Below, one piece after another: positions 34,801 through 45,764 of a DNA stretch of 64,000 nt (its first letter is position 1; each line of letters begins with the position of its first letter). The notes under the pieces were generated by a model. It was not told the origin of the DNA. It ran no database searches and saw nothing but the letters and a program-made list of their open reading frames with translations. Both the position numbers and the translations under genes were made by a program. This DNA comes from Micractinium sp. NFX-FRZ (lineage: Eukaryota > Chlorophyta > Trebouxiophyceae > Chlorellales > Chlorellaceae), in contig JAPTJF010000020.1 of the NCBI GenBank assembly GCA_029339195.1, forward strand, positions 62,001 to 126,000, read 5' to 3'.

Positions 34801-37800
34801 CCTCCTCAGCCGCCGCCTCTGCTTCCGCCTCCATCTGCCGCTGCCGGGCCAGCGCAGGCGGCTCGCTGACAACGACTGTGAAGCGGTCACGGCCCTGCCA
34901 CGTGATCTGCAAGCGGGGAGGGCGGGGGACAGCAGGGCGGGCGGTCAGGCGGGGATTTCGGGAGGGTGAGCAGAGGGAGGGCAGGCGGGGGAGGCAGGCA
35001 GTCAGCTGGGGCCCAGGCGGGGTGAGCAAAGTGCAAGTTGGCACAGCAAGGACGTATGGCACACCGGCAGGCAAAGGACACGCCGCCGGGCAAGGCAGGA
35101 GGAGGCAGGCGGGCGGGCCCACCTGAGCCGGGGCGCGCTGCAGGAAGCTGCCTAGCTGGGAGGCGGCATTGGGCGCCTCATCCTGCCCCTCCTGGTCGTC
35201 ATCAAACAGATCACCCTCCCAAAGCTGCTGCGACTGCCGCATCTCCTCGGCTGCAGGCAGGAGGGGGCAGTAGAGCAGGGGCGCGGAGAATGAGCGGCGT
35301 GCGAGCCCTTGCCGGGTGCAGATGGGCATCCCGCGTGCAGCACAGGGCAGGCAGCAGTTGGGCAGCCTGCCTGTCAGTTCCCCGTTCTGCCTCGCCAGGC
35401 AGCCGGAGCCAAGTGATGAATAGTCGGGGAGATCCGCTATGGAGGCTGCGGCATCAGCGCGCTTCATGCACCTCCCTGTCCTCAAGGCGGTGCCGTCCCC
35501 TGCTTGGCCGGCCCTCCACCACACCCGAGGAGGACCTGCTCTCCCCGGCAGCCTGCCTTGAGCGCACCCACTTCTAACTACCCCAAGCCCAGCTACCCGC
35601 CCTTGACTCCACCCAGCGTGCCTCAACCACCGCACCTGATGAGAAGCGGCTCTCCCCGGCCGCCAGCAGCGCCTCTGTAAGCGCATCCACCTCCTCGGCA
35701 ACGCCCCGCCCGCTGGCGCCGGCGCCGTCATCGTCGTCGACACTGCCAGCATTCGCAACCGCCGCCTGCTCCTGCCACCGCCGCAGCTGCGCCTCCTCGT
35801 CTTCGTCCACCTCCCCACGCCCGCTGGCGGCTGCCTCGGCATCTGCAGCTCCTGCTGCTGCTGAGGTGCCCGCCAGGTCGGCTGCCCCTTGTGCTGCCGC
35901 CAAGTCTCCCATGCCCACGGAAGCTGCCAGGTCATCAATGGTGCGGATGTCGTCGTCCTCGTCAGCAGCCAGGTCAGCGCCCTCGCCATCGCCCGCGCTC
36001 GGGCTGTTGCTGATTTCGATCTGATCAGGTGGAGCACAGGGGGAGGGGCACACGAGGGGGCGCTCGAGAGGACAGGTCCAGGGCGGTATGGCTTGCAGGG
36101 CAGTGCATGTGCGCCGCGCAGTGCACTGCGCCGCGAGCACTGGCAGCTGCCAGGCACAGGGGCAGCGAGCCAGCCCCCATCCAACCCAGCCCATTCTCCC
36201 CGCCTGCCGGCCCGCCTGCCAGCAAGTCAGCGCAAGCAGCTTGCCTGCCAAGGTGACAGGCCCATTTCAAGACCCAGCCTCACCTTGACGAACGAGGAGC
36301 CATCCTCGTTCTGCCCCTTCTCCACGCTCACCACGCTGCTGCCGGTGTCTGCACCAACGGGGCGGTAGGGCGCGCAGGGCAGGCGGAGGCGGGTGTGAGC
36401 TGACCTACACGCTGGCATCCAGCTGCCCTCCCGCATCCCCAAGCATGTAAATGGTTCTGCTTGCGAGGACTGCCACGCAACAGGCGTTGGCAACCCAGGG
36501 TGGGCGGGCCCGGCACGCTGCTGTCGCAGTTTTACCTCTTGTGCCCCACCCCCACGATGCCCCCTTGCCCCTCCCTCCCTCTCCCCCGTCCACTGCGCCG
36601 CCCCCCCCTCACCCGCCGCAATGAACTCTGCCAGCGTGTCCGCCACCGCCTCCTGCTCCATCTGCTCCGCCGCATCCGACAGCGCGGCCTCGGGAGCATA
36701 CAGCGCCGCCGCCTGCTGCTCATACAGCCGCCCAGAGCCCTCGGGCGCCCGCCTCAGAAAGAGCTCCAGCACAGGGAGGCCCGTGTCCTCTGCCTTGATG
36801 GGAGGCCCATCGTCCTGGCCGACGCCAGCACTGCCGGACCCCCCCGGGGTGAGGGACGACTCGAGCATGTTCTGCGCGGCGGCCGCCAGGCGGGGGTCGT
36901 TCAGGGGGTTGCTCTGGGTCTCCTGCACAGGGGGGGCGGGACGGAAGGGGGGAAGAGAGGGAGTGAGCAGGGGCTGCGCAGCTGGAGCCGGGCGGGGGCC
37001 GTTGAGGGCGTTGGGCTGCAGCCCGTGCGCAGGAGCCCAGAGCGGCAGGGGAGGCGGGCAGGCAGGTGGAATGCCAAGGGAAAGTGGAGTGCAGGGTGAG
37101 TTGGTGAGAGAGGGAATGGCCAACGGGCAGGCACAACTGGAAGGCGAGCAGAGAGGGCCGGTGGCAAGTGTCTAGAGACGCCCAATGCTGCCAGCACCAG
37201 GCCAGCACCAAACACACCTCGCTACTGGTACATGGAACAAGGAGACACACCGAAAGGCAAGGCAGTCACCGGCATCCGCTCAGCACATACCCCTTGGGGA
37301 AAGCAGCGTGAGGGACGTAGCAGCGCCCAAGTTGACACACATACGTAGCCGCCGCCTGCTGCCTCACCCCGCAATGCCTCACCCACACGGTTGCCACCCC
37401 TGCCACTCACCGGCACGAGCTCGGCAATCTCCTTGGGTGTGTAGAGCGTGGCCACGTAGCGCCCAAAGTCGCGTGTCACCCTCAGCAGGTGGCCCTGCGA
37501 GTCGCCCTCGCCGCGCCCCACCCACCAGCCCATCACCCCCACGCCGCTCTCGTCGCGCAGGCGCGCCGCGTCTGCAGGCGGGGAACATGCACATGCAGTT
37601 GAACAGGACGATCAGAGACTGAGGGCGCACACAGCCCAGCAGGCCCACACCGCACTCGTCGCGCTGGCGCGTTGCATCTGCAAACGTGATTCAAACGGGA
37701 CATGGTGCGCAGGACTTGACGCACGCTGCACCCACAAACCCCATGGGCCGCCAACCCTGGCTCTTGCCCCAACCCCAAGCCACCCGGGCCTCTCGCCTCT

Positions 37801-38771
37801 CCCAGGCTCCCAAACTCTTCCCTGCCCGGTCAGCAGCGCCGCACCCACAGTCCCCTACACTGCACATCGCATACACACATGTACTGTGCACAAGCGTACC
37901 TTCAAACCGCTCCTCCCGCACCGCCTCCGCCAGCTGCGCCAGCGCCTCGCCCACGCAGTCCCGCGCCTCCAGCTCATCGCTCTGCGCCTTGAGGGCGGCG
38001 GCTGCCCGGTAGTCCTCCCGGGCCACCGCCTCGTCCATGTCATCTTGCAAAGAGTCCAGCTCAGACACCTGTAGAGAGTAAAGGCATAATCGCCAACAAG
38101 GGAGGACACAGGTTGGCTTACAATCGGTGCAGGAGGAAGCGGGGTAGCTGTGCTGCAACCGCGTCCATGCGTTGTGCAGGGAGTCCGTCTTTGACACGTG
38201 CAAAGGAAAGTGCGGCTGCAGGGGTGCCATTCAGCCGGACAAGCAGCCAGCACCCACATAAGCAGCCAGCCAGCCAGCCAGCCAGCCAGCCACAGCCAGC
38301 CAGCCAGAAGCAAACACGCAAGAAAGCAGCACAGAAAGCGGCAGCACCCACCACATCGTCCATCTCGTAGAAATATTCCTGCCAGTTCGCCCAGCTGTCA
38401 TCTGCTGAGCTGTCGCCAGCAGCGCTGCTGGGTGCTGCTGCAGCGTGCACGCCGCCGCTGCCGTTGCTGGCGGCGCCAGCACCCGCCTCCTCCGCAACAG
38501 CTCCGCCAGCAAAGGCCGGCCTGAGGAGGGAGGCATCAAGCAGCTCCTGCTCGCTCGGCCCCACCCCGCTGCCGCTTGTGCCAGCGCCGCTGCTTGCCTG
38601 CCTGCGGCTGCTGCTGCCCGGCTTGGGCACGCCGGCGCCGCCGCTGCTGCCGGGTAGGCCGCCGTCTGGGGGCGCGGCGCACACGATTCGGCAGGGGCGC
38701 AGCTGACGCAGCGGCCTGGAGCCGGTGCCGAGGCCGACCCGCGGCGCACGCAGGGCCTGGCAGTGCAGCAT
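31840..38771 (-). CDS. EX: EXECUTER, plastid singlet-oxygen signalling protein
   Basis: Fourteen phase-matched exons: 38771-38352, 38068-37900, 37571-37411, 36922-36613, 36348-36284, 36020-35636, 35250-35123, 34906-34349, 34038-33909, 33571-33422, 33219-33049, 32777-32710, 32434-32319, 31903-31840; 964 residues against about 650-690 in land plants. Ser/Arg-rich transit peptide, then a UVR-type helical pair (VSELDSLQDDMDEAVAREDY, about 141-175), the MGWWVGRGEGD / FGRYVATLYTPKEIAEL module, and acidic and Gln-rich inserts. The C-terminal EXECUTER domain (DUF3506) is clear: GIYVGTFGPHGPELIQVSRA, KLTGDPNVPAGTVTWKARIG, MYPPEFGVTARYNGTGQVA, PKWVEGELLVLAGG, RFLVLLNRVHLDE. EXECUTER relays chloroplast singlet oxygen stress to the nucleus from thylakoids. 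The Trp in KWVEG (W912) is conserved and may match the oxidation-sensing Trp of EX1; alignment is needed. An alternative ATG lies at 38849. Confidence 0.9.
32535..32558 (-). repeat. Exon echo of EXECUTER exon 13 start
   Basis: CCCACCTGGGGTTGGCGAAG at 32535 repeats CCCACTTGGGGTTGGTGAAG at 32413 and continues into CCCTGCA, the acceptor on the minus strand; spacing 122 bp. Confidence 0.85.
37651..37682 (-). repeat. Exon echo of EXECUTER exon 3 start
   Basis: CGCACTCGTCGCGCTGGCGC near 37650 repeats CGCTCTCGTCGCGCAGGCGC near 37544, including the TCTGCA acceptor; spacing about 106 bp. Confidence 0.8.
38263..38307. repeat. (CAGC)n microsatellite
   Basis: About ten CAGC units with one interruption, in EXECUTER intron 1. 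Confidence 0.9.
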
Positions 38772-40405
38772 TGTGCTGTGCGCTACGCAAGGCAGAACCG
38801 AGGGGCCTGCTGGCCAAGCGAGTCTGCTGATGCGGACAGCGCCGCTCACACCCGCCGCTCCTGCAGTGGAGGTGACGGTGCAGTGGTGCGCACGGCTTGC
38901 TCACGGCAGCCCGCTGGCAGCCCATCGAATATGTGTCGCGTTGCTGGTGCGTCAGAGCAACACAAAGAGAGCGCTGAGGACGGTGTTGCTTCAGCCAGAG
39001 GTTTCAGCTCCTTGCACCGCCCGCCGCGCGGCAAGGAACGCCTGGCATGCTCACCTGAATGCTACGCGTGAGTAGAGCAAGATTGGACCACCGCCGCCGC
39101 TCCACCCCAATTATTTTACCCCACCGGGGCGAGCTGGAGAGAGTGTTCACGGGCACAGGTGGCCTTGCCAGGATGTACACTACGCGCCGGAAGGCCTGAC
39201 TTTTGCACGTTGGGCAACACACGTGGCATGCCATGGCGACGGCGGCGGGCAGCGTTCTCACGAGTGCCGCATGCCGACGAAGTGGTGTCGGTACCCTCAC
39301 TGCCTCTCGCCTACCAACAAGACATTCTGAAAGGGACATACGGTTTCCACGCGTATCAAATCTTCCCCCAACTGCCAGTGAAGGGCCAGCATCAGTTGCT
39401 GCAACGCGCTCGCGGCCGCGGGACGGCAGGCGCTGCAGGGGTAGGGGACGGGAAGAGGTTCAGGCTCGTGAGCGCAATAACTTGGGCCTGGCTCCAGGCC
39501 TTGCTTTGCTGATGCATAGGCGACTGGGGCGCATGCAGGACTGGAATGTTCCCTCCCACCAGACCCAACATCACGCCATAACACTTTTGACCACCCGCAG
39601 AGCTGGCACTCTGCCACGGCCCACATCCACCCGTGGCGCCCACCATAGCTTTCCAGCCAGTCCTCATATGCAGTGTGATGCATTGAAGGATCATAGAATT
39701 TGCCATGGATTGAGATGATGCGTAGCCTGAGCACAGGTCTCCAGAGCAGTGGCACCTTCTTCGGCGGCAGCTGCGGCCGGAGGCGGCGGCTGATGCCGGC
39801 GAACGAGGCCAAAGGGAAGGGGCACCTGCTGCTCTCTGCGCGCGCTAATTCTTCCATTTTGCACATTGCAATGCATCGCAAGCATAGATTGTAACTCCCA
39901 GCGGCTCATGCCGCGAGCTGCTGCGTTCGGCACAGCAGGGGTCGGGTACATAGCCCCCCCTCTGCGCTCGCTCCCCATCCTTCCGAGTCTGTTAAGAGGG
40001 GCAACCCTCTCTCAGGTTCTTAAGTGAATGATGAGCGGTCCCGCCAGCCTCGTGGCTGAAGGGAGCGGCGCCCCCCTACCTTGTTACGTTGAGCCGCTCC
40101 TAGGGAACACAACTCTGACTCCCCAACCACCCTGCACCTCTCTCTGGTGCCGCTGCTGCATGCCCCTGGGCAACGCCTGTGCATGCACACCTCGCATCAT
40201 GCTGCACTCTCATGCCACCCCGCTGCACTTCGCCGCTTGCACGTGCGTTCTGACGCCATTGCCGAGCGCCCGCTGCACGCACGAGCGCTGATCGATGCAC
40301 CATCTGCCTCGCGGGTCTCGCCGCCCCGCCCCCGGGGCGCCCTGCCGCCCGCCATGTCGCCTGCCCGCCCTGCTGCTGCCTGCTTCCTCTGCCTGCCCTC
40401 GTTCT
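38772..40405. other. Interval upstream of EXECUTER and tRNA-Sec
   Basis: Holds the EXECUTER promoter on its left side and whatever upstream elements drive the tRNA-Sec on its right side. Apart from the doubtful open frame at 39297-39881, I see no gene. Confidence 0.4.
39297..39881 (-). other. Doubtful open frame, possible gene or fragment
   Basis: A 194-codon frame without an obvious intron. It contains an unusual stretch (LRLRIISIHGKFYDPSMHHT, AYEDWLESYGGRHGWMWAVA) less repetitive than random high-GC frames, and a CQLC pair. I recognise no family. Base composition here is less GC-rich than in neighbouring genes. It may be a decayed gene. Confidence 0.2.
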
Positions 40406-40492
40406 GCCGGATGGATCCCGGGTGGTCCCGGGCGCGGACTTCAAATCCGTGGGGGCTTCGCGGCCCAGTCGTTCGATTCGACCGTCTTGGCG
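40406..40492 (+). tRNA. tRNA-Sec: Selenocysteine tRNA, anticodon UCA
   Basis: An 87-nt sequence folds in the special tRNA-Sec way. The D arm has six perfect pairs and a four-base loop (CCCGGG-TGGT-CCCGGG, 40417-40432). The anticodon arm has six pairs around the loop CTTCAAA, giving anticodon TCA at 40441-40443. A long variable arm (GGGC..GCCC) follows, then a four-pair T arm GTCG-TTCGATT-CGAC (40469-40483). The 3' acceptor strand CGTCTTGGC is followed by discriminator G (40492). The acceptor stem pairs GCC/GGC well but needs G-U pairs and a bulged U further in. CCA is not encoded, as expected in a nucleus. This tRNA decodes UGA as selenocysteine in selenoprotein mRNAs. No run of four T follows closely, so the Pol III terminator is not obvious. 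Confidence 0.85.
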
Positions 40493-40922
40493 TCGCCTCC
40501 GTGCGGCTGCTGCCTTCTGCCTCCCTGCTGCACCTTGCCTGCCCCGCCTGCCCTGCCCTGCTTGCATGTGCCTGCTCGCCTGCCGTGCCATGCTCTGCCC
40601 AAGTGCTCGCCTGACGTGCCATGCTCTGCCCAAATGCTCGCCCGACGTGCCATGTGTGCCCCGCCTACCTGCCCCGCCCAGCCTGCTGTTGTTGCCTTCC
40701 CGTGCTGGCTGCTCCTGGCCCCAAGCACCTGTGTTTGGCCGGCTGTTTGGCTGGGCTGATCTTGTTCCTTACACCCGTGAGTTGTGTGTGTGTGTAAAAT
40801 AAGTGTGTGCTGAACTGTGCAAATCTCGCTGCCCTCTCTCTCACGCATGCTGAGCACCAAGCCTGCCGTCGACATGTGCATGAGTTGCGTTGCCAGAAGC
40901 CATATTGCCTGTCACAACCAAG
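40493..40922. other. Short interval after tRNA-Sec
   Basis: Apart from the 31-bp tandem repeat, I see no gene. It should contain the 3' UTR of the dioxygenase gene that ends at 40923. Confidence 0.35.
40587..40655. repeat. Roughly 31-bp tandem repeat
   Basis: GTGCCATGCTCTGCCCAAGT recurs 31 bp later as GTGCCATGCTCTGCCCAAAT, and then partly again (GACGTGCCATGTG). Confidence 0.7.
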
Positions 40923-43900
40923 TCACTCGGCATCCAGCGGGGCCTTCAGCTTGCCGCCGTCTGCGGAGCAGAAGCGAAGTGTGAAAGGATTGCACATGAG
41001 GGGCGGGGCGGGGTCATGCCCATGCGCCTAGGTAGGCGTGAATGCACTGCCAGTGCCGGCATGCCAGGCGGGGCTGTACTGGTGGGATGCAAGCACTGGT
41101 TGGCTCTCAACACTCACCTGCATAGATGCCCGAGTAGGACTCCGGTGGGAAGCCTGCACATGGCAGGGGTGGTCCAATGAAAAGAGGGCAGTGGAAATGA
41201 ACAATCCAAAGAGGGGTGGCGCAGCTTTTGTTGTTGGGTTGTTGTTGGCCCATGGGTCGGCCGGTTGGGATTTGCTGTGTGAACGGGTGCTCTTGAGGAA
41301 GCCGAAGCAGAGCAACAGCGCAGTGCGGGTGCATGGGTCCGAAAGCTGAAAGAAAGCTTCGTTGAGGTTGCGGTGAGACAAGCGAGTGGATGCCCAGCAA
41401 GCGAGCGCACGTTCGGGGTCGATGGCGTGCGTCTTGGTGGTGGATGTGAGCCAGAGACGCAGCAGGTGACGGCGGTTCTCCCAGCCCTGCGCGCAAGCGT
41501 GTGTTGCTGGCTCAGGAGTGAGACACCGGCATTGCCGCAGGGGAGTCGCAGAGACGGGGCAGGAGGGGCAAGAGGGGTGGCACATCGCCTGCCTCGGCGC
41601 TGAGGCAGGCAGCTGCGGCAGCGGCAGCGGCACTCCGAGGACCCTGCCCTGCGCCTCGCCCTGCGCCACGACACACCTTCCGTTGGTGCCCCACCTGCAG
41701 GGCGGCCCGCATGCAGGCCTTGCAACTGGGCCAACCTGCAGCTGTACAACTCCTCTAGCCCCCGCCGACTTACCTCGTGGTCCACGTATGCCGTGCGCGT
41801 GTGCAGCTGCGTCCAGTTGTAGATGAGCTGCACGTCTCCGGGCTGCGGCGATAGAAGTGGGCGGAAGATGCAGGATGGGGACGGGGTGGGGACGGGGGGT
41901 GAAAGGGGAGGTAGGAGGCAGGAGGCTGGAGGCGCGGCATCGGGAGACGGCATGTCAACGGCTGTCCTGCAGTGCTCACGCATGAATCCACTCTTCATGG
42001 CGTGTGGCGTGGCTTGCTCAGCGGGCTGCGTGCCAACAGGCCCCACTCCAGGTGCATGCCGGCTGCTCACGCAATTGCTGCTGAGCCGGCTGCAAGCCAG
42101 CTGCGACACAGCCTTACCTGCAGGTCCCATTCCAGGTGCAGCTCTGGGGAGTTGGCCAAGTCGGTGACTGCTTGCAGGGCCTGCAGGCACCCCATTTTTG
42201 CAGCTGTCTGTATGGCAATGTGCCCCTTGAAGGCTGGACACACGGGGACGTGATCCCAGCTCAGGTAGGAAGATGAACGGGCACAGCACCGCCCCGCTAA
42301 ACCCCGCCACCCCCGTGCCAGCCAGTCAGCAGCCGCCCGGCCCCAGCCCATGCCCATCATCCCGCCCCCCTTCCGCCAACAGAAGCCACCCTGCATGCCC
42401 GCCCGAATGCGAGCTACTTCTTGGGCAGGAGGGGTGCCTCGGCGAGCTGGCATGGCACCGCCCAGCCACTCACTGAGTGGCAGTGGCAGCTGGCACTGGC
42501 GCCGGAACTGGCAGTGGCAACTGGCGGCAACACACCACCCTGCTGCTGCCCCCTGCCCACCTCAAGCTGCTTCTTGGTCAGGCGTGGCACCTCGTGGAAG
42601 CGCTGCGCTTCCTTTACGTACTTGTCGTTGAAGAAAAAAGTGAGGTTACCCTGCAGAGCACATGGGGCAGGAGTGCAGGGCCAGTGTAGGGGCAGCGGGG
42701 TCAACTGCAGTGCCAGAGTGGAGTGGTGTCAGGCGCGCATGCGGCAGCCGGCGCATGCAGTGCGGGCCGGCACTGCCGGCGGGGCCCCTGACATAATGTG
42801 CAATAGCGGGGCTGCAGCAGGCAGGCGAGTCCCGCGTACGAGCCAGCTCGCTGCACACAAATGCACACACCCCAGGGCTGCGCTTGCGCCTGGTGCCAGC
42901 GCCCCCGCCCGGGTTCCCCCTGCCTGTTGCCCTGGGCTCCTTTCCTGGGGCCAGCGTACCTGGCAGCACAACTTGCGCACCACCCTTACAGCCGCTCCTG
43001 CAGGGACCCGCCTGGCAGCTAGCAACAGCTGGCAGAAGCTGGCAGCAGCTCACCTTGTGCACCGACAGGATGGGCAGCTCCAGGTACGGCTTCTCCCCAG
43101 GCCCCACCTCCCCCTTCTTGTCAACTGCATGCAGCGACAGCCGGGCGGCGTGAAGTACCACTCGTGAGGTGGATGTTCATCAAACAGCGTGTGTTCAGCC
43201 AGGCAGGTAGGAGGGGGACGCATCTCACATGCAACCCCACCTTGCCCCCTACGCCCATCCCGCTTGCAGGCGCGCACGCAGCCCGCAGCACCAGCAGGCG
43301 AGTGGCAGGCAGTGCAGCCCGGCAGGCAGTGGCAATTCCTGCAGTGCATCCCGGCTCACATGCATAGGTCTTGGTGAGCTCCTGCATGGAAGGTGGGGCC
43401 AGGTGGGACATAAGAAGGGCCGGTCCGGGTGAGGGGCATCATGCACCAGCGGAGCCTGCGCGCCTCCAAGCACAGCTGGGCGCTGGGATGCGGCCTGAGG
43501 CGGCGCCACCGGGGCACAGGTTGCGCTGCGCCCCGCCGGGCATACCCTAATACCCCCTAACCCATCCTGCCAGCGCAGCCAAGACGTGCACGTGCAATCT
43601 TCATGTCTGATGACCGGGTGGGCCATGGGTTCCCCATGAAGCTGCATGCATGCGTGCGTGTATACGTATCTCTAGAGTGTAATGAGTCGCACACACCTCC
43701 ACTAGGTCGGGCCGCGTCTCCAGCAGCCTGTTGTACACACTGATGCTGCTGGCCCAGCCGCTGCAGGAGAAGAAGGGGAAGAAGAAGAAGAAGAAGAAGC
43801 ATCCCATATGGAGTGGGAAGAATGTGGCCATCCATCCACGGGCTGAGGGACTGGCAGGCAAGAGAGGGGTGGCGCCAGCGCCAAAGGCAACCCAGGCAGC

Positions 43901-45523
43901 GGCGCCACGTTGCCCGACAGCGCCAGCCGCTTTCAGCGCACATGACCTACCCCCCCACCGACGGCAGCGTCCAGCCTTACCTGAGCCCCCCCTCTTTGGC
44001 GCGCTTGAGGCACAGCAGCCCCACCAGGTCTGCAATGCATATAAAAAATTACACAGTAATTAGGAGGTAATTTTCAGCAGCCCCACCCTGTCTCCATGAC
44101 ACCCTGGCTGGGTCCCCTCTGGACTTGAATCGTAATTGATTGATTTAATAAGGAACACCACACAGGCAGGGAGACGGAAGGTCACAGCCCCATTGCGTTC
44201 ATCACGGAAGCCAGCAGGGCATCAAGGCAGGAGGGGCAACCAATGCCAGCCACCTGCGTCGTCAACATGCCAGGGCTGCGCTGCGCGGGTGGCGTACACG
44301 CGCACGTTGTTGGCGTTGGCGTCCAGCCCCAAATCCTTGATGTGGCCCACCTGCGGGGGGATGTGACGCAGGGAAGCGCAGGCGGTCGTAACAAAAGACG
44401 CCAAACTGGCTTGAAGCAGAAGAGAGCACAACTTGCTTCGGATACATGGAGATTGGCGCCCATCCCTGTTGGGAGGTGCATGAAATGGCGCACGGCTAAG
44501 CAATGCACTACAGCATGCGGGGCAAGGCCTGTGAGGACCTGCTGGACACAAACAAGCAGGAGGTGCGGCATCGGGCGCATGGGTGATGGGGCACTGGCAC
44601 GAACGGCCAGGCAGTGCCCTGCACCTCACCACGTGCCCCTTTGCATTCTGGCTGCGGGCCTTGCCCCAGTACAGGCCTACGCCATACCAGGCCGCCACCA
44701 CCTCCTGCCGGTTCAGGCGATCCACCGGGAAGCCTGCAGGGCGGGGAGGGCGGCAGGCAGTGCGCTCGGGGAGGTGGGCGGGCACGGGCCCGAAATCAGG
44801 CGACACCATCTAGCAGCATCTGCTTCAACAGGCTGTGGGATGAGGGCACCTGCACCAGGGCGACTGGCAGGCAGTAGCCTTTATTTACTGCAGATGCAGC
44901 GCTGCTCGCATGACCGGCACCGGGCAGCGCTGCCTCCGCTGCTCGAGGTGCTGGGCCCGCCCTCCCTTACCGCGCAGCAGGTAGAACCCACGGCCCAGCA
45001 CCACGTTGTCTCGGATCTCCTCCAGCTTGCGGCCCAGGCTGGGCAGGCGGAATTCGCCGGTGGTGAGCTCCTGCAGCACACACAGGCGGCGCAGGCCGGA
45101 CAGCGGTTAGCAGCGGCATGTGGGTGCGCACAGGCGTGGGTTGCTGCTGCTGGGCCTGCTGCCTGCGGCTGCCTGAGCCGGGCCGTGGTGTGTTGAGCCA
45201 AACAGTTCGTAAAGTCAACTAAGGCCTATTTTATATGTACTGGTGCCAAGGCTGGGTGACGACAGCACCAGTGGTCAATTTATCCATGCGGGCTGATTAG
45301 TAATGCATGTGCCGCTGCTGGCACACGGCAGTGGCGCAGTCTTCCGCACCGGCACGGGCTTGCCGCTGGCCACGGCTGACCGTGCAGCCACGATGATCTC
45401 CTCCTGGTCTTGCAGCGTGAGCTCGTAGGTCCATTCGTTCGGGTGCGACAGTGCCTCCTGCGCCGTCCACGCCGCCGGCGACAGCAGGGGCTGCCCAATT
45501 ACCGCTCCCTGATCAGCGGTCAT
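40923..45523 (-). CDS. TauD/TfdA-family Fe(II)/2-oxoglutarate dioxygenase
   Basis: Fourteen phase-matched exons: 45523-45350, 45070-44971, 44733-44630, 44350-44254, 44029-43981, 43760-43697, 43381-43360, 43124-43054, 42650-42561, 42180-42118, 41842-41774, 41486-41411, 41153-41118, 40960-40923; 350 residues, the family's usual size. Family landmarks in order: WTYELTLQDQEEI; FRLPSLGRKLEEIRDN; GRGFYLLRGFPVD; GLYWGKARSQNAKGHV; HIKDLG; iron ligands H154 and D156 in PWHVDDADLVGLLCL; GLSGWASSISVYNRLLETRP; PYLELPILSVHKGNLTFFF; GDVQLIYNWTQLHTRTAY with distal ligand H292; and the 2-oxoglutarate Arg region RRHLLRLWL (R307, R311). It ends GKLKAPLDAE. All ligands are present, so it is probably active; the substrate cannot be told. 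One 22-nt micro-exon (43381-43360). Shares a 241-bp start-to-start interval with the AUX1-like gene. Confidence 0.9.
42037..42060 (-). repeat. Exon echo in the dioxygenase gene
   Basis: CAGGCCCCACTCCAGGTGCA at 42037 repeats CAGGTCCCATTCCAGGTGCA at the exon 10 end (42121), 84 bp away. Confidence 0.75.
43766..43799. repeat. (GAA)n microsatellite
   Basis: GAA-rich tract directly at the acceptor side of the dioxygenase exon starting at 43760; read on the minus strand it is the intron's (TTC)n polypyrimidine tract. Confidence 0.85.
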
Positions 45524-45764
45524 GGCGGCAGTGCGGGCGTTTGATAGCCGAGCTGATCTCCCAATTGAAAGGAAGCCGCCGTTTCGGAAGAGGGGGAATG
45601 CGCCAGCAAAACAATGCGGTCCACGTCTTCAGGTTGGTACGGGGAGCCCTGCAAAAGTTGTGCGGGCACTTCGCATAATCTTACATAACATTCCATCGTC
45701 TCAATCTCACCACTCAAGTTCAGTATCTGCATTTTTCATAAAAAAAACAGCAGCGGGCTGAAGC
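45524..45764. promoter_or_regulatory. 241-bp bidirectional promoter interval
   Basis: Lies between the dioxygenase start (45523, minus) and the AUX1-like start (45765, plus). The right third (about 45675-45750) is clearly AT-rich for this genome and includes a run of eight A near 45741. Confidence 0.5.

Noticed and set aside
43164..43200. Open frame with HPPHEWYFTPPG between dioxygenase exons 7 and 8
   Set aside because: The phase and the family alignment are satisfied by splicing 43360 to 43124; this stretch has no counterpart in TauD proteins.
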